DNA of 64,000 nt from Dechloromonas denitrificans (GTDB lineage Bacteria; Pseudomonadota; Gammaproteobacteria; Burkholderiales; Rhodocyclaceae): contig NZ_LODL01000010.1 in assembly GCF_001551835.1 (NCBI RefSeq), forward strand, positions 260,948-324,947, in the 5' to 3' direction. The notes under the pieces were generated by a model that was not told where the DNA came from, did no database searches, and saw only the letters and a list, made by a program, of their open reading frames with translations. This document shows positions 25,806 through 35,063 of this stretch, piece by piece. Made by a program: the position numbers and the translations under genes. Numbering within the stretch: position 1 is the first letter of the stretch; each line of letters begins with the position of its first letter.

Positions 25806-26279
25806 TCAGGAGAGCGCCCAGAAGCGAACTTCAAGCGGGTGCTTGCCTTCGGCGGCAGCACAGACCGGCCCGGCATTACGGCCATCGAGCAGCGCCATCG
25901 AACCACCTTGCGGCCCGCTGCCCTGAATGAAAGCAACGATGCCGCGCCGGCCGAACAGTGCGTAGCAGACCTCGGCCATGCTTTTTTCGAGCGGCATGAT
26001 TTCCGGCGCGGTATGGCGCACGGCAAGCCACTCGGCCAGCCGATTGGCGCCATGGCAGACCTTGCGGCCAGCCAACGGTCCGGCCTCGATCATTAGCGAG
26101 CCGCAGACCGGCGCCCCGCCGCTCAATAGGGCCAGGCTGGTCAGCACTGCCCCGTTGCGGACATAGCCGGGCGTTCCCGCCTTCTCGGCCCAGCCCAGGC
26201 TGTTGAACAAGCTGTCCGTCTCCAGCGCAGCGTAGCGCCGGTAAGCATTGGCAAAATTGGCATAGTTCAGATTGAGCAT
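25806..26279 (-). CDS. Tae4-fold-like protein, apparently without catalytic residues, between clpV and vgrG
   Basis: 157 residues from ATG 26279; the open frame upstream is antisense-like clpV sequence. I see a match, from memory, to the pattern of T6SS amidase effector Tae4: FANAYRRYA at the start, then GTPGYVRNGAVLTSLALLSG (Tae4: NAC-x-R-S), then GRRGIVAFIQGSGPQGGSMALLDG (Tae4: KKGII...GW...GH...LW-[ND]G), ending LEVRFWAL. In Tae4 the nucleophile Cys follows NA; here it is Ala 44, and the catalytic His is Ser 127. The fold assignment is moderate; activity loss is inferred. It could be a pseudo-enzyme acting in assembly or an adaptor. Confidence 0.6.
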   Translation of the reverse strand: MLNLNYANFANAYRRYAALETDSLFNSLGWAEKAGTPGYVRNGAVLTSLALLSGGAPVCGSLMIEAGPLAGRKVCHGANRLAEWLAVRHTAPEIMPLEKSMAEVCYALFGRRGIVAFIQGSGPQGGSMALLDGRNAGPVCAAAEGKHPLEVRFWALS

Positions 26280-26314
26280 GCGTGAGCCTCCGGATGATGG
26301 TCGGAAATCGCGAT

Positions 26315-29008
26315 TTACTTGATGGCGTACTTGAACTCGCCGTTCTTGCCGGCCCCGACCTTGATGCGTTCGACGGCCGCGCCGTCTGCCATGCGGGCAA
26401 GCACGACTTCGGCAATTTCGGGCAACAGCGTGCCGTTGAGAATGTGATCGACGTTGCGCGCCCCCGAATCGACCTCGGTGCAACGGGCCAGCACCGCTTC
26501 GACCAGCTTGTCGTCCCAGACGAACTCGGCCTTGTGGTTGGCGGCGATACGGTCGCGGATGCGGCCCAGCTTGAGTTCGATGATGCTGACCAGCACCTCG
26601 TCCGAAATCGGGTAATACGGGACGACCTTCATACGCCCGAGGAAGGCTGGCTTGAATGACTTGAAAAGTACCGGGCGCAAGGCGTCGGCCAGTGCATCGG
26701 CGGCCGGCAGTTCCGCCGCCGGCTTGTTCAGGCAAGCCTGCATGATCTGGGTCGAGCCGACGTTGCTGGTCAGGATGATAAGCGTATTGCGGAAGTCGAT
26801 TTCACGACCTTCGGCATCGTCGAGCACGCCCTTGTCAAAGACCTGGAAGAACAGCTCGAGCACATCGGGATGCGCCTTTTCGACCTCATCGAGCAAGACC
26901 ACGCTGTAAGGGTTACGGCGAACCGATTCGGTCAGCACACCGCCTTCGCCATAGCCGACATAGCCCGGCGGTGAGCCCTTGAGGCCGGACACCGAATGCG
27001 CCTCCTGGTACTCGCTCATGTTTATGGTGACCAGTTTTCGCTCGCCGCCGTACAGGATGTCGGCCAGCGCCAGGGCGGTTTCGGTCTTGCCGACACCGGA
27101 CGGGCCGGCAAACATGAAAACCCCCTTCGGCTTGTTCGGATCTTCGAGATTGGCCCGGGCCGTCCGTACCCGCTGGGCGACCGCTTCGAGTGCATGGTCC
27201 TGGCCGATCACCCGTTCCTGCAGCAAGGGTTTCAGGTTGAGCACGGTCTTGATCTCGTCCTTGACCATCTTGCCCAGCGGGATGCCGGTCCACGCGGCAA
27301 TGATCTCTGCCACCACATGGCCGTCGACCTGCAATGGCACCATCGGCGACTCGCCTTGCAACTCGCGCAGGCGGGCCAGCGCCTTGTCCAGTTCGCTGTC
27401 GCCGGCCACCGCCTCTTTCTTCCGCCCCCTGGTTTTTGCCTTTTCGGGCAGGTCGACCGCAGGACTGTCGTTTTCCAGCGCCCCACGCAGTTCCAGAATC
27501 CGGCTGACCAGGGTTTTCTCCTCATTAAAGCGGGCCTTGAAGATCGCCAGATCGGACTCGACTGCCGCCATCTGCGCCTTCAATTCCTTGATCCGCGTAT
27601 CGTGCCAGGCACCACTGGCTGCCTCGCGCTCGAGGGCGGCCAGTTCGGCGCGCTCGCGCAGCAGGCGCTTGTCGGCTTCGTCGATCAGGGCCGGTGTCGC
27701 ACTCTGGCCGAGGGCCACCTTGGCACAGGCCGTATCGAGCACGCTGATCGCCTTGTCCGGCAGTTGCCGACCGCTGATGTAACGATGCGACAGGCGTACC
27801 GCCTCGGTCACCGCCTCGTCCAGAACCCGAATCGCGAAGTGCTGTTCCATCAAGGGCACCATGCCGCGCAGCATTGCCGAGGCCAGGACCTCGCTCGGCT
27901 CCTCGACCTTGACCACCTGGAAACGGCGGGCCAGCGCCGCATCCTTCTCGAAATACTTCTTGTATTCGGCCCAGGTCGTCGCCGCCACCGTGCGCAACTC
28001 GCCGCGGGCCAGGGCCGGCTTAAGCAGATTGGCCGCATCGTTCTGGCCGGACTGGCCGCCGGCGCCGATCATCGTATGCGCCTCATCGATGAACAGGATG
28101 ATCGGCTTCGGGCTTTTCTTGACCTCGTCGATGACATTCTTCAGACGGTTTTCAAACTCGCCCTTGACGCTCGCCCCGGCCTGCAACAGCCCCATGTCGA
28201 GCGTGTGCAGTTCAACGCCGAGCAGCGGGGGGGGCACGTCGTCAGCGGCAATACGCAGGGCCAGCCCTTCGACGACCGCAGTTTTGCCGACGCCGGCCTC
28301 ACCGGTCAGGATCGGATTGTTCTGCCGGCGGCGCATCAGGATATCGATCACCTGCCGGATTTCACCGTCGCGGCCGATCACTGGATCGACCTTACCCTCC
28401 CGCGCCCGCTGCGTCAGGTTGGTGGTGAACTGGTCGAGGGCCGGGGTCTTGCCGGCATGCGCACCGGCCGCGAGCAAGGGGTTGCCCGCCTCTTCTCCCG
28501 CCTCGGCGGCGGCCATGCCGGCCAGTTCGGCTGCTTCGGCCGAGCCTTCGGTGATCGCGTCAAAATTATGCTTCAGCTCGTCCAGCCGGACCTTGGCCAG
28601 CAGTTTCGAACCCCGGAACGCCAGTTGTGATAGCTCCGGCTCGGTCAGCAGGGCCAACAACAAATGGCCGGAGCGAATCCGCGGCAAGCGGGCATCCAGC
28701 GAAGCAAGCAGCCAGGCCTGTTCGAACAATTTGAGGATATGCGTCGAGAAAACCGGCGTCCGGGTATTACCGCTCTTGAAGCGGTCGATTTCCTGGCTCA
28801 GCTCGCGCTCCAGACCGCTCTGACTGATGCCGCACCGCTTGCCGATCACCAGTAGATCGTTGCCGGGCTGCTCGAGAAGCGCCATCAACAGATGTTCCAG
28901 ATCAACCTCGTAATTGCTGCGCGCCATGCACAGGCTGGCGGCGCGCTCAGCCGCCTGGCGGCAGGTAGTGTTCAGTTTGCTGATCAAGGTCTTCAGTGAG
29001 GTGCTCAT
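26315..29008 (-). CDS. clpV: T6SS ATPase ClpV (TssH)
   Basis: 897 residues, AAA+ Hsp100-type ATPase that pulls apart contracted TssB-TssC sheaths. N-terminal repeat domain (residues 10-160), AAA1 with Walker A GEAGVGKT near 240, middle coiled coil (about 430-540), AAA2 with Walker A GPSGVGKT near 635 and the C-terminal small domain. The SLKTLISKLNTTCRQAAERAASLC N-terminus is the ClpV type that binds TssC, unlike ClpB. Immediately follows tssG in the minus-strand operon. Confidence 0.96.
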   Translation of the reverse strand: MSTSLKTLISKLNTTCRQAAERAASLCMARSNYEVDLEHLLMALLEQPGNDLLVIGKRCGISQSGLERELSQEIDRFKSGNTRTPVFSTHILKLFEQAWLLASLDARLPRIRSGHLLLALLTEPELSQLAFRGSKLLAKVRLDELKHNFDAITEGSAEAAELAGMAAAEAGEEAGNPLLAAGAHAGKTPALDQFTTNLTQRAREGKVDPVIGRDGEIRQVIDILMRRRQNNPILTGEAGVGKTAVVEGLALRIAADDVPPPLLGVELHTLDMGLLQAGASVKGEFENRLKNVIDEVKKSPKPIILFIDEAHTMIGAGGQSGQNDAANLLKPALARGELRTVAATTWAEYKKYFEKDAALARRFQVVKVEEPSEVLASAMLRGMVPLMEQHFAIRVLDEAVTEAVRLSHRYISGRQLPDKAISVLDTACAKVALGQSATPALIDEADKRLLRERAELAALEREAASGAWHDTRIKELKAQMAAVESDLAIFKARFNEEKTLVSRILELRGALENDSPAVDLPEKAKTRGRKKEAVAGDSELDKALARLRELQGESPMVPLQVDGHVVAEIIAAWTGIPLGKMVKDEIKTVLNLKPLLQERVIGQDHALEAVAQRVRTARANLEDPNKPKGVFMFAGPSGVGKTETALALADILYGGERKLVTINMSEYQEAHSVSGLKGSPPGYVGYGEGGVLTESVRRNPYSVVLLDEVEKAHPDVLELFFQVFDKGVLDDAEGREIDFRNTLIILTSNVGSTQIMQACLNKPAAELPAADALADALRPVLFKSFKPAFLGRMKVVPYYPISDEVLVSIIELKLGRIRDRIAANHKAEFVWDDKLVEAVLARCTEVDSGARNVDHILNGTLLPEIAEVVLARMADGAAVERIKVGAGKNGEFKYAIK

Positions 29009-29023
29009 CGCTTTGCTTCGTGA

Positions 29024-30088
29024 TTAGTGAGTGAAATGGGTGAGATAGCGGGTATCGCCGCGGTCGACGCTGGCCGGGTGGCTCAGCACGAAGCTGTCGT
29101 AGCCGAGGCGGCAGCCCTGGGCGGCCGAAAGCACAGCCGGTTTGACATCGGCGGCGCGCAGGATGGGACAGATTTCGTACTCGAACTGTCCGCCGGTGGC
29201 CAGCGTCAGCAGCTTTTCCAGCGCGGCGGCCAGTTCGCCTTGCGGCAGGAAGGCCATATAGCGCGCGTGGCACAAGGGGCCGATGTGAATACGAATGCGC
29301 AGATTGCGCTGCCAGACCCGCTCACCGAGCAGCAAACTGCCACCCAGTGCCATGTTGCGCGTGCCCAGCGCGGAGCGCTGATCGGCCGGTACGACATACC
29401 AACTGCCGACAAATTGCTCGACCTCGACCGTCTCCCGGAAGTAACCGCCAATCACCCGCTGCAGTGACTCGGCAGAAACCGGGCGCTGGCGCAGCAGGCC
29501 GGCAAAATAGGCGATCGACTCGTCATCGATGGCCCCCGGCGCCTCGTTCAGGCGGGTGCGCAGCGAATCAAAACCCAGCCCGGTCAGCGCCAGGACAAGC
29601 GGCAAAAAGCGATTCTGGCGATCCGTTTCGTACTGGATGGCCAGCTTGTACTTTTTCCAGGCGCGATAAAAATGGCCGACCGCCCGGTTGCTAAACAAGT
29701 CGAGGAAAGCCCGGCCCGATTCATCACGCTTGAAACGCTCATGGTTGATGACCTGCTCGGTATAGTGAATCGGCAGCGTGCCATTGACGCCCAGCATGCC
29801 GATGAAACTTGGCGTGATGGCAACCCGCTCCAGCTCACCGGTTTCCAGCCCTGCCTCGTCTTTCCGGTAAGCGGGAAGCATTGCATCCACCTGGCTCGGC
29901 GCAAAGCCGAGGCGCAGCGAATTGCGGAAACGTATCCGCTCGCTGACCACATTGGCCCCGCCGCCCCGGGCATCTTTGCGGAAAAAAATCTCATAGAGAC
30001 GCACGAGCTGGAAGAACTCGTAGCGCTCGGGCGCCTGCAGGCTGTGCTCGACTAGACCAGGATCGAGTCGCCGTTGCGGGGTACGCAT
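29024..30088 (-). CDS. tssG: T6SS baseplate protein TssG
   Basis: 354 residues, TssG family (DUF1305, VasB/ImpH). Begins with a TssG-like helix (YEFFQLVRLYEIFF) and contains RIRFRNSLRLGFAPSQV and FSNRAVGHFYRAWKKYKLAIQYE, both typical. TssG is a wedge component of the baseplate with TssF, TssE and TssK. The 5' end overlaps the 3' end of tssF by 37 bases. ATG at 30088 has no strong Shine-Dalgarno in the overlap, so coupling to tssF translation is likely. Confidence 0.94.
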   Translation of the reverse strand: MRTPQRRLDPGLVEHSLQAPERYEFFQLVRLYEIFFRKDARGGGANVVSERIRFRNSLRLGFAPSQVDAMLPAYRKDEAGLETGELERVAITPSFIGMLGVNGTLPIHYTEQVINHERFKRDESGRAFLDLFSNRAVGHFYRAWKKYKLAIQYETDRQNRFLPLVLALTGLGFDSLRTRLNEAPGAIDDESIAYFAGLLRQRPVSAESLQRVIGGYFRETVEVEQFVGSWYVVPADQRSALGTRNMALGGSLLLGERVWQRNLRIRIHIGPLCHARYMAFLPQGELAAALEKLLTLATGGQFEYEICPILRAADVKPAVLSAAQGCRLGYDSFVLSHPASVDRGDTRYLTHFTH

Positions 30089-31884
30089 CGGATCAGTTCC
30101 TCTCCGGTTCGTTTCGAGATCACCACCAGCTGGATGAAGCTGTTCAGGCTGACGTAAAGGCTGAGAAAGCGGTCGATGCAGCGCGCAAAGACATCAAGGC
30201 CGCTGCCGACGAAACTCGATTCGTCGATGGTCAACCGGACCTCCTGGCCTCGGATGAAGCAGGCAAACGGCTTGCCGGCCATCCACACCGTTTGGTCCCG
30301 TTGTTCGATGCCCAGGACACCTTCGATCTGACGCCGGCTGGCGGCGGTTCGCGGTAGATCGTAGAGGGCCAGCATTTCCTGAAAGGCAGCCAGCCCATTG
30401 GCGGACAACGACAGATGGTTGAGCGAGAGGTGCGAGATGATGCGCCACTGCCCATCGCGCCGATGATCAAAACGACAGGGCTGGCTCGGCTTTCTCAACA
30501 GCTTGATGGCGCGCACGCTGGAGCCGCCCTCGAGAAAGAGGTCACCGGAAGGCAGGCCGACCGACATCAGGGTCGGCAAATCGCGATTGGTACAGGTCAG
30601 TTGCAGACTGAGCACGTCGGTCTTCGGTTGCACCGGGTCGAAATCGGCATCGACGATCGACAGCGAGGTTTCATAGCCGGGGCTGGTCTCGGCAACCATG
30701 TGATCGCGCTGGGCATACCAGTAATAGCCGTTTCGCTCCGGCGTTTCGCCATGGCGCAGCGAGAAGAAGGCACGGAACTCGGTAATCGATTCGCCTTGCG
30801 GCGTTTGCCGGACACGCCGTACCGAGTCGATCGAATAGACGTCATAGGCGTAGGCCCGCCGACCATCCGCGACCACCGGATAGGCCGTCTGCCGGTTGCT
30901 GATCCGGATCGGATCGCCGCGCTGGGCGAACAGATTGACCACCGGGACGCAGCCCAGGCGGAGATTTTGTGCGCTCAATGTCTGCAGCAAGCGGGAGGCA
31001 TCGCTGTCCGCACGCAGATCCCCCAGCGCAATATGCAGCGTTATCTTTCCTTCGGCGAGCAGTCCGGACGGAATATCCGCCATACGGATGTCGAAAAAAT
31101 TGAATTTCTCGGGAAAACAGAAATATTCGGTCAGGTAACGATAGGCACCGTGCGCCGTATCCGGCATTTCGATCAGGCTTTCGTCATCGGCAAAGCCGAC
31201 CTCACCGATCAGGCCGGCACGAGCGATACGCCAGCGTTGATCGGCCCCGACCGCATAGACCTTGAGCGTGCGCAGGAACAAGGCGTCGCGCAGCGCCGAA
31301 GCCACCGAGGGTTCGGCGTCGATATAGAGCCGCAACTTGTCCACTTTGCGAAAGCCGGCTTCGGTATTAGCGCCGCGCAACGACAGGGCAAAAGAAAGAA
31401 TGGCATTGCAGCCGACCGGCAGGCGGACCTCGCTGGGCGCACTGGCGATCGGATCGAATAAAAACTCGCCGATCGTTACCGCTGCCAGTTCAACATCCCA
31501 GGCTGTTCTGAACTTGCAGGCAGCCCCCTTGATCGGCCTCGACAGCAGTTCGGTGCCCCGCTTGACGGTCGCTATTGACGACAGGTCTCCTGCCGCATGC
31601 TCGAAATGAGCGATCGAGCAACTCGGAAAGGGCCGCAAATAGTGCGGATACAGCACATTCAGCAAGGCTTCGGTGAATTGCGGATAACTGTCTTCCAGCT
31701 TTTTCGAGACGCGCGCCGTCAACAGTGCGAACGACTGGATCATCCGTTCGACATGCGGGTCATCGCAGCCTTCGCCCGACAGCAATAACTGGGCGGCAAG
31801 CTTTGGGTAACGCTCGGCAAACTCACGGGAATGCTGGCGGAGAAAGGCCAGTTCGCGTTCGTAATAAGGAAGCAGGTCTTCCAA
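30052..31884 (-). CDS. tssF: T6SS baseplate protein TssF
   Basis: 610 residues, TssF family (DUF879, VasA/ImpG). N-terminus LLPYYERELAFLRQHSREFAERYPKLAAQL is diagnostic, as is FTEALLNVLYPHYLRPFPSCSI. C-terminal part includes FARCIDRFLSLYVSLNSF and the KRTGEELIRCVPR end. It starts immediately after the tssE stop. Two TssF per TssG form the wedge of the baseplate. Confidence 0.96.
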   Translation of the reverse strand: MEDLLPYYERELAFLRQHSREFAERYPKLAAQLLLSGEGCDDPHVERMIQSFALLTARVSKKLEDSYPQFTEALLNVLYPHYLRPFPSCSIAHFEHAAGDLSSIATVKRGTELLSRPIKGAACKFRTAWDVELAAVTIGEFLFDPIASAPSEVRLPVGCNAILSFALSLRGANTEAGFRKVDKLRLYIDAEPSVASALRDALFLRTLKVYAVGADQRWRIARAGLIGEVGFADDESLIEMPDTAHGAYRYLTEYFCFPEKFNFFDIRMADIPSGLLAEGKITLHIALGDLRADSDASRLLQTLSAQNLRLGCVPVVNLFAQRGDPIRISNRQTAYPVVADGRRAYAYDVYSIDSVRRVRQTPQGESITEFRAFFSLRHGETPERNGYYWYAQRDHMVAETSPGYETSLSIVDADFDPVQPKTDVLSLQLTCTNRDLPTLMSVGLPSGDLFLEGGSSVRAIKLLRKPSQPCRFDHRRDGQWRIISHLSLNHLSLSANGLAAFQEMLALYDLPRTAASRRQIEGVLGIEQRDQTVWMAGKPFACFIRGQEVRLTIDESSFVGSGLDVFARCIDRFLSLYVSLNSFIQLVVISKRTGEELIRCVPRNGDSILV

Positions 31885-32364
31885 TTAGGCTCCCAGCCGC
31901 GGCCGATGCCGGGTAACGGAATATTGCAGGCTGGTCGGTTGCAACAGCGCGTCGAAACTGACCGGCTCCTGCGCCGGGCGGACCACCAGTACCGCATTGA
32001 TCGAAAAATAGAGGGCGTTCACCGTCTTGCGATGCAATTCAAGATCAACGCGAACCTCGCGCAGACGAGGCTCATGGGCGGCAATCGCCGCCTCGATCGA
32101 GGCACAGATTCGCCGCCGGTCATGCACGTTCGCCAGACTGAGTCCGGCGAAATCGGCCAGGCCGAAACCGGCGACCGAACGTACGGCCAGGGGAAAGGCC
32201 TGATCAAATCCTTCATCAAGGATGACCCGGGTATTCAAAAGTGCTTCCAGATCACGGGCAACCGAGTCTTTCAGTTGTTCGAGCGACAGACGACGCCGTG
32301 CCGCGCCGACCGGCAGGTCGTCGAACAGTTTGTCAAAGAGGGAAGGCTCGAAACCCTTGATCAT
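31885..32364 (-). CDS. tssE: T6SS baseplate protein TssE (gp25-like)
   Basis: 159 residues, gp25-like baseplate protein. Pattern: SVARDLEALLNTRV, then SVAGFGLADFAGLSLAN and the EPRLREVRVDLE motif that initiates sheath polymerisation. The ATG abuts the T-run of the hcp terminator (32365-32370), leaving no room for a Shine-Dalgarno outside the hairpin; purine-rich bases lie inside the stem. Its expression therefore probably depends on read-through and hairpin opening, or on initiation without a leader. Confidence 0.93.
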   Translation of the reverse strand: MIKGFEPSLFDKLFDDLPVGAARRRLSLEQLKDSVARDLEALLNTRVILDEGFDQAFPLAVRSVAGFGLADFAGLSLANVHDRRRICASIEAAIAAHEPRLREVRVDLELHRKTVNALYFSINAVLVVRPAQEPVSFDALLQPTSLQYSVTRHRPRLGA

Positions 32365-32392
32365 AAAAAACGGCGGAAACTCGTTTCCGCCG
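32365..32392 (-). terminator. Terminator/attenuator between hcp and tssE
   Basis: On the minus strand: CGGCGGAAAC/GTTTCCGCCG perfect 10-base arms followed by TTTTTT. It lies 22 bases after the hcp stop and runs into the tssE start codon. Likely keeps Hcp in excess over baseplate proteins, with partial read-through for tssEFG-clpV. Confidence 0.9.
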
Positions 32393-32413
32393 GATTGCTC
32401 AGCAAAGATGCGA

Positions 32414-32950
32414 TCAGGTCAGGTTCGGTGTGTTCTTGGCCAGATTCCAGGCGCCCTGGATATTGACCTTGCCGGACTTGGTGCCGTCGATATTCAGCTC
32501 GTCGTAGGTCCACTTCACGGCCGAGTATTTCAGCGAGAAGCTTTCCTTGGGAATGCCTTCCTCATCAACCGCCGGCGAAACCGAGGCAATGATGACGTTT
32601 TTCAATTCGATCTTCAGGTATTGGTGACGATTCTGGGTGGCCGACGGGTTGCCGGTCGTGTTCTGACCGCCGAACGCACGATAGAAATAAATGATCACGT
32701 CACTGACCACGAGGCCGGAGGAACAAGCCTGGTAGAGCTTGGGGCTGGAGCCGTCGATATCCTTGGTGAAAATCATCTCGCCATGCTCTACCCGCTCGGC
32801 GGTATGACCGCCGGCGGCTGACGCGGTCGCCGATTTCGGCTGGCGCATCGAATGGCTCCAGCTATAGACCTCGACCGTATCCTTGTGCTTGGCATCGCGG
32901 GAGTCCCCCTTGATGTCGCTGCCCTTGAACTCAACGTAAATATCCTTCAT
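32414..32950 (-). CDS. hcp: T6SS tube protein Hcp (TssD)
   Basis: 178 residues, Hcp family (DUF796). Starts KDIYVEFKGSDIKGDS, with VYSWSHSMRQP in the early strand, GEMIFTKDIDGSSPKLYQACSSG in the middle (typical Hcp extended loop) and ESFSLKYSAVKWTYDE near the end. Hcp rings stack into the inner tube and can chaperone effectors. It precedes a strong terminator, consistent with high expression. At 178 residues it is a little longer than classic Hcp1 (about 160), with a basic tail (SGKVNIQGAWNLAKNTP). Confidence 0.97.
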   Translation of the reverse strand: MKDIYVEFKGSDIKGDSRDAKHKDTVEVYSWSHSMRQPKSATASAAGGHTAERVEHGEMIFTKDIDGSSPKLYQACSSGLVVSDVIIYFYRAFGGQNTTGNPSATQNRHQYLKIELKNVIIASVSPAVDEEGIPKESFSLKYSAVKWTYDELNIDGTKSGKVNIQGAWNLAKNTPNLT

Positions 32951-32981
32951 TTCGTGCTTTCTCCTTGAATGTTAGAGACCA

Positions 32982-34466
32982 TCAGTTTTTGCCGGATTGC
33001 GGCAACTCGGCGACCAAACGCAAAGACACCGAGAGTTCGTCAAGCTGGAAGTGCGGCCGAATGAACGACACGGCCCGATAGACACCGGGCCGTCCGGGCA
33101 CTTCGCTGACTTCGACTGACGCTTCCCGTAGCGGGAACTGCGCCTTGGTTTCCTGTGACGCGGAATCATCTGCCGTCACGTACTGATCGATCCAGCGCTG
33201 CAGGTAGTTCTGCACATTGGCCGCCGAAGCAAAGCTGCCAATCTTGTCGCGCATCATGGCCTTCATGTAATGCGCAATGCGCGACACCGCGAACATGTAT
33301 TGCAACTGCGCCGACAAGGAAGCATTGGCGTTGGCGGAGTCGGTGTCGTATTTCTTTGGCTTCTGGGCCGACTGGGCACCAAAGAAGGCGGCGTAGTCGG
33401 TGTTCTTGCAATGGACCAGCGGGATGAAGCCGAGGTCGCTCAATTCCTTTTCGCGACGGTCGGTAATCGAAATCTCCGTCGGGCACTTGAGTGCCACTTC
33501 GCCATCATCGGTACGGAAAGTGTGGGTTGGCAGGTCCTCAACCAGACCACCGCCCTCAACGCCACGAATGGCAGCACACCAGCCGTAGTTTTCGAAGGCG
33601 GTGGTCAGGCGGGCAGCGAAGGCAAAGGCGGCGTTGCACCACAGATACTTGTCGTGGTTCGTGCCATCGACCTCTTCAACAAAGTTGAAGCCTTCGGTCA
33701 CCTCGCCATCGATCGGGTTGTAAGGCAAGCGCCCGAGGAAACGGGGCAAGGCAAGACCGACATAGCGCGCATCCTCCGACTCGCGGAACGATTTCCACTT
33801 GGCGTATTCGACGGTATCGAACACTTTTCCCATATCCCGCGGCTTGCCGAGCTCGGTGTAGGAGTCCAGACCAAAGAGCTGGGGCGATGCTGCGGCAATG
33901 AAGGGGGCGTGTGAGGCAGCGGCGATATGTGACATCTGTTCGATGAAATACATATCTTCGGGCTGGCGGCTCAGTTCGAACTGACCGATCAAGGTCCCAA
34001 AGGGCGCCCCCCCGAAGGTACCGAACTCTTCCTCATAGACCTTCTTGAACAGCGCACTCTGATCGAAATCGATAGCCGATTTGAAATCCTTGACCAGTTC
34101 ACGCTTGGAGGCATTGAAGAGTTTGATCTTCAATTGCTGCCCGGTTGAGGTTTGCTTGCACAGGTAATGCAAACCGGTCCATGCACTTTCCAGCGCCTGG
34201 AACTCCGGCGCATGCATGACTTCGCTCAACTGCTCAGAAATCAGGCGATCCAGTTCCGCCACCCGGGCATCGAGCGATGCCGCCAAATTTTCGGAAACGA
34301 TTACTTCTCCGTCGAGAACCTGATTGACCAGTTCGCTGATGATGTCCCGCGCCCGGTTCTTTTCCTGATCGGATTGCGCGACCCGGCTCTCTTCGATGAT
34401 CTGATCAAGCAGACCGGATTCCCGAACATGACCGACATCGCTCATCACCGCCTGCTGAACGCTCAT
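32982..34466 (-). CDS. tssC: T6SS contractile sheath large subunit TssC (VipB)
   Basis: 494 residues. N-terminal helices and the VipB core are clear: ALESAWTGLHYLCKQTSTGQQLKIKLFNASK, KKVYEEEFGTFGGAPFGTLIGQFE, WCNAAFAFAARLTTAFENYGWCAAIRG, LPTHTFRTDDGEVALKCPTEISITDRREKELSDLGFIPL and YLQRWIDQYV. It forms the sheath with TssB and binds ClpV. ATGA overlap with tssB ensures stoichiometric synthesis. Confidence 0.97.
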   Translation of the reverse strand: MSVQQAVMSDVGHVRESGLLDQIIEESRVAQSDQEKNRARDIISELVNQVLDGEVIVSENLAASLDARVAELDRLISEQLSEVMHAPEFQALESAWTGLHYLCKQTSTGQQLKIKLFNASKRELVKDFKSAIDFDQSALFKKVYEEEFGTFGGAPFGTLIGQFELSRQPEDMYFIEQMSHIAAASHAPFIAAASPQLFGLDSYTELGKPRDMGKVFDTVEYAKWKSFRESEDARYVGLALPRFLGRLPYNPIDGEVTEGFNFVEEVDGTNHDKYLWCNAAFAFAARLTTAFENYGWCAAIRGVEGGGLVEDLPTHTFRTDDGEVALKCPTEISITDRREKELSDLGFIPLVHCKNTDYAAFFGAQSAQKPKKYDTDSANANASLSAQLQYMFAVSRIAHYMKAMMRDKIGSFASAANVQNYLQRWIDQYVTADDSASQETKAQFPLREASVEVSEVPGRPGVYRAVSFIRPHFQLDELSVSLRLVAELPQSGKN

Positions 34467-34975
34467 TGCAGCTCCCCTTCCTTTTTCTGACTGCCGAGGC
34501 TGTGTAGTTGCTCGGTGCTGTTCAGGACATCGTTGAGCAGATCCTCAAGTTTTTCATTGCCAGCGAGCTTGTTGCGCAGGTCGGCCAGTTTGGCGCGAGC
34601 TTCCTGTAGTTTGCGCAACGGTTCGACCTGTTGAACAACAGACTCTGGCCGAAAATCCTCGAATTTTTCAAATTGGATATCGACCCCCATCTCGCCGCCG
34701 TCATTAGTCAGACGGTTCTTCACGCGAAAACTTGTACGTGGCGCCATGGCCTCCATGACGTCATCGAAATTATCCATATCGACATTCACGAACTTGCGGT
34801 CGCGCACCTTGCCCTGTGGCTCCTTGGACTGCGCGGCAAAGTCACCGAGAACGCCCACCACAAACGGCAACTCCTTGACTTCAAGTGCATCACCAATCTC
34901 GACGTCATAGGTCAACTGAACGCGCGGCGGACGAACTCTCTGCAGGCGCTTTTGAACACTCTCTTTTTTCGCCAC
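34463..34975 (-). CDS. tssB: T6SS contractile sheath small subunit TssB (VipA), GTG start
   Basis: 170 residues. The family start is (M)AKKESVQKRLQRVRPPRVQLTYDVE; here the codon at that position is GTG (34975), with GGGAGA six bases upstream. The ATG frame extending to 35029 would add 18 non-family residues. Body: FVVGVLGDFAAQSKEP, KVRDRKFVNVDMDNFDDVM and the C-terminal helix LRKLQEARAKLADLRNKL. Overlaps tssC by four bases. Confidence 0.96.
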   Translation of the reverse strand: MAKKESVQKRLQRVRPPRVQLTYDVEIGDALEVKELPFVVGVLGDFAAQSKEPQGKVRDRKFVNVDMDNFDDVMEAMAPRTSFRVKNRLTNDGGEMGVDIQFEKFEDFRPESVVQQVEPLRKLQEARAKLADLRNKLAGNEKLEDLLNDVLNSTEQLHSLGSQKKEGELQ

Positions 34976-35063
34976 AACACTTCTCCCGAATGGATATTCA
35001 AAACAATTTCGCGGAGCCATCCAGCCCAAAGGCTCCAGGACAAAAGCGGAACCGCTCTAGCGC

